Positions 13,757 to 15,693 of a stretch of 15,693 bases of DNA are shown one piece after another. The stretch's first letter is position 1. Every line of letters begins with the position of its first letter. The stretch comes from Faecalibacterium sp. (GTDB lineage Bacteria > Bacillota > Clostridia > Oscillospirales > Ruminococcaceae): contig JAHHRL010000021.1 of NCBI GenBank assembly GCA_020025825.1, positions 1 through 15,693 of the forward strand, in the 5' to 3' direction. The notes under the pieces are model-generated. The model was not told the origin of the DNA. It was given only the letters and a program-made list of their open reading frames with translations, and did not search any database. A program made the position numbers and the translations under genes.

Positions 13757-15460
13757 TTACTGAATATCGCTCAGGTCGTAGTTTGCCAGCCAAGTGTTCG
13801 CTTTTTCGCAAACATTACGCAGGCAATCTTCGCCAAAGGGGCTATCCAATTCCGCATTTTTCAGCAATTCGGTAAACACCTTGCTGCCGCCCTGTACGGT
13901 GTAAGCCATATAGTGCTTCCATGCATCTTCCTGATTATCCTGAATACGTGCCCAGAACTGCAATGCGATTGTCTGTGCCAAGCAGTAGTCAATATAATAG
14001 AAGGGGCTGGAGTAGATATGCTGCTGACGCTGCCAGCCTTCACCCTCGCTGTAGAAAGGAATCTCGCCATCCAGCTTCATCCAAGGCATATACACGCCCA
14101 ACAGCTTTTTCCAAACGCCGTGGCGCTCTGCAGGGGTCATCTCAGGATGAGCATACACCTCGTGCTGGAAGTGGTCAACCAGAGTACCATACGGGATAAA
14201 GGTCAGTGCGCCTGCCAAGTGGCTATAACGGAACTTCTTAGCGTCCTTGCCGAAGAAATCCTCTGCCCAAGGCCAGCCAAAGAACTCCATAGACATGGAA
14301 TGGACTTCGCATCCTTCCATGCTGGGCCACATGGTAGAAGCCGGAATACGGGTACGGTTCATCCAAGCAGCAAAAGCATGGCCAGCTTCGTGGGTAATAA
14401 CTTCTACGTCATGCTGTGTATCGTTGAAGTTTGCAAAAATGAAGGGGACCTGATAATCCTGCAAGCTCGTGCAGTAACCGCCGCCTGCTTTGCCTTCCGT
14501 AGACAAAACATCTAATAGCTGACCGTCCAGCATCGTGCGGAAGAACTCGCTTGTTTCCGGGCTAAGTTCATCATAAAATTTCTTGCCTGCGGCCAAAATC
14601 TGGTCAGGGTTTCCGGCAGGCTTCGGGTTACCAGAGCGGAACTCCAGTGCAGCATCTGCAAAGCTCAACGGATACTCCATGTTCAGACGCTTTGCCTGCT
14701 CCTTGTAAATATTAGTAGCAACAGGAACCAGATACTTTACAACAGCTGCACGGAACTTTTCAACATCAGCCTTTGTGTAGCAATTGCGTCCCATACGGTA
14801 ATAGCCCAAAGTCGTATAGCCTTCATAGCCCAACTTTTTGCCCATGCCGTCACGCAGCTTAACCAGCTGATCATAAATACTGTCGAGTTTATCCTGATTG
14901 TCTTTGTACCACTTGCCTTCTGCCTTCCAAGCAGCCAAACGACGAGCATCATCAGGGTCGCTCTTCAGCGGAGAAATCTGGCTAATGGTATACGTCTTAC
15001 CCTCAAACGGAATCTGAGCCGAAGCAATCAGTTTCTCGTACTCCTGCGTCAACATGTTTTCCTGAGCCATATCAGAAACAATTTCAGGGGAGAAAGACTT
15101 CAATTCAATTTCTGCATTAACAAACATCAAATCGCCATATTCCGCAGCAAAATCAGCACGGAAAGGACTATTCAGCATTGCCATTGTCCATTCCTGTTCA
15201 TAGGTCTGCAGTTCAGGGGATGCGTTATTCCAGAAGTTCACTTCCTCGTCATAAAAACTATCACGTGTATCAATATTATGGCGAGTGCTTGCCAATGTAG
15301 CCAATGTATCCAGATGGTTAGCCAGAGTCTCTTTTTCTAAAAATACCTGTTTAGCAGTAGCGTAATCTTCTGCGTTCTTCAAACGAGCAGTTAAATCTAC
15401 CATTTCTTTTTTTGCAGCATCCATATCGGGACGCTGATAGGGCATTTCAGAGAACTTCAT
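13757..15460 (-). CDS. pepF: M3-family oligoendopeptidase F
   Basis: A cytosolic zinc metallopeptidase that cuts short peptides, typically of about 7-17 residues in characterised PepF. In 567 residues, the usual size, it shows the zinc motif HEAGH (His357, Glu358, His361), and Glu385 in GCEVHSMSMEFF sits at the third-ligand spacing of the M3 family. Upstream motifs such as FIFANFNDTQHDVEVITHE also match. There is no signal peptide. The start is fixed by AGGAGG 8 nt upstream and by a good promoter. It is followed 4 nt later by the unknown membrane protein and then by the opp operon, so an importer of oligopeptides and an enzyme that digests them lie together; the functional link is inference. 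Confidence 0.95.
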   Translation of the reverse strand: MKFSEMPYQRPDMDAAKKEMVDLTARLKNAEDYATAKQVFLEKETLANHLDTLATLASTRHNIDTRDSFYDEEVNFWNNASPELQTYEQEWTMAMLNSPFRADFAAEYGDLMFVNAEIELKSFSPEIVSDMAQENMLTQEYEKLIASAQIPFEGKTYTISQISPLKSDPDDARRLAAWKAEGKWYKDNQDKLDSIYDQLVKLRDGMGKKLGYEGYTTLGYYRMGRNCYTKADVEKFRAAVVKYLVPVATNIYKEQAKRLNMEYPLSFADAALEFRSGNPKPAGNPDQILAAGKKFYDELSPETSEFFRTMLDGQLLDVLSTEGKAGGGYCTSLQDYQVPFIFANFNDTQHDVEVITHEAGHAFAAWMNRTRIPASTMWPSMEGCEVHSMSMEFFGWPWAEDFFGKDAKKFRYSHLAGALTFIPYGTLVDHFQHEVYAHPEMTPAERHGVWKKLLGVYMPWMKLDGEIPFYSEGEGWQRQQHIYSSPFYYIDYCLAQTIALQFWARIQDNQEDAWKHYMAYTVQGGSKVFTELLKNAELDSPFGEDCLRNVCEKANTWLANYDLSDIQ

Positions 15461-15482
15461 AATTTTCCCTCCTAATATTTAA

Positions 15483-15502
15483 AATTGTATAACAATACAA
15501 TT
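15483..15502. promoter_or_regulatory. Palindrome at the pepF transcription start
   Basis: A perfect inverted repeat, AATTGTAT and ATACAATT (8-bp arms, 4-bp centre), lies immediately downstream of the pepF -10 box and covers the expected start site. It may be a repressor operator or a 5' stabilising hairpin. Confidence 0.4.
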
Positions 15503-15504
15503 AT

Positions 15505-15533
15505 ATTATATCCTTTCATTTGTTTCTGTGCAA
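15505..15533 (-). promoter_or_regulatory. Promoter of pepF
   Basis: On the minus strand TTGCAC (15528-15533) and consensus TATAAT (15505-15510) are 17 bp apart, with the gene's ATG about 45 nt downstream of the -10. Confidence 0.85.
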
Positions 15534-15605
15534 CACATCTGCCTGATTTGTTAGGTATTGAACAAATACACAATAAAAGCGAGTTTGTTTTTCTAAACAT
15601 ATATA

Positions 15606-15640
15606 CAAAAAAAACACCCGAATGCTATGCATTCAGGTGT
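15606..15640 (-). terminator. Terminator after tRNA-Lys
   Basis: Arms 15629-15640 and 15614-15625 form a 12-bp stem with one wobble pair and a 3-nt loop, followed by eight T residues on the minus strand, 4 nt after the tRNA 3' end. Confidence 0.9.
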
Positions 15641-15644
15641 TTTG

Positions 15645-15693
15645 TGGTGCACCATCGGGGACTCGAACCCAGGACCCACTGATTAAGAGTCAG
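15645..15693 (-). tRNA. tRNA-Lys (anticodon CUU), 5' part outside the window
   Basis: On the minus strand the window holds the 3' two thirds of a tRNA: an anticodon loop CTCTTAA (15683-15689) with anticodon CTT at 15685-15687, a 5-nt variable loop, the TTCGAGT T-loop, acceptor strand, discriminator A and an encoded CCA (15645-15647). CUU reads the lysine codon AAG. The D arm and 5' acceptor strand lie beyond 15693. The T stem has one apparent mismatch (second pair). Confidence 0.92.

Noticed and set aside
1..15693. A new defence, mobile or secondary-metabolite system
   Set aside because: All genes belong to ordinary metabolic or transport families. No nuclease, recombinase, reverse transcriptase, CRISPR repeat or biosynthetic cluster enzyme is seen.

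Overview
The window looks like chromosomal core DNA from a low-to-mid GC Gram-positive anaerobe of the Clostridia, most likely the Oscillospiraceae/Ruminococcaceae (inference). The grounds are near-consensus housekeeping-type promoters with 17-bp spacers, strong AGGAGG ribosome binding sites, a tRNA with an encoded CCA end, a twin-arginine-like lipoprotein signal on the binding protein, and the protein families present. All genes but one lie on the minus strand, so most of the window reads right to left.

Left part (1-5340): independent metabolic genes, each with its own promoter. They are a stand-alone ATP-pyrophosphatase form of GMP synthase (217-1197), a nicotinamidase/isochorismatase-like cysteine hydrolase (1332-1853), the only plus-strand gene, an alpha/beta hydrolase (1989-2843), an NhaC-type antiporter (2996-4279), and a PuuD-like class I glutamine amidotransferase (4527-5228). 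Strong hairpin terminators lie between several of them. The stretch next to the guaA 3' end (46-216) is non-coding and carries tandem and inverted repeats that could be an old integration junction.

Centre (5342-12974): a complete oligopeptide ABC transporter operon transcribed leftward in the order oppA (lipoprotein), oppB, oppC, oppD, oppF, ending with a small unknown membrane protein. It starts from a perfect TTGACA-17-TATAAT promoter with a roughly 145-nt leader that can form four successive hairpins. Three more hairpins separate oppA from oppB. OppA is unusually long, and OppC carries about 215 residues inserted between TM1 and the permease domain.

Right part (13207-15693): an M3-family oligoendopeptidase F gene followed by a four-helix unknown membrane protein, transcribed toward the opp operon. 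Oligopeptides imported by Opp would be substrates for such a cytosolic peptidase, so this half reads as a peptide-scavenging locus. The window ends inside a tRNA-Lys(CUU) on the minus strand, followed by its own terminator.

I see no CRISPR array, insertion sequence, phage gene, toxin-antitoxin pair or defence system. The most unusual points are the OppC and OppA insertions, the structured opp leader and intercistronic hairpins, and the GMP synthase lacking its glutaminase half.
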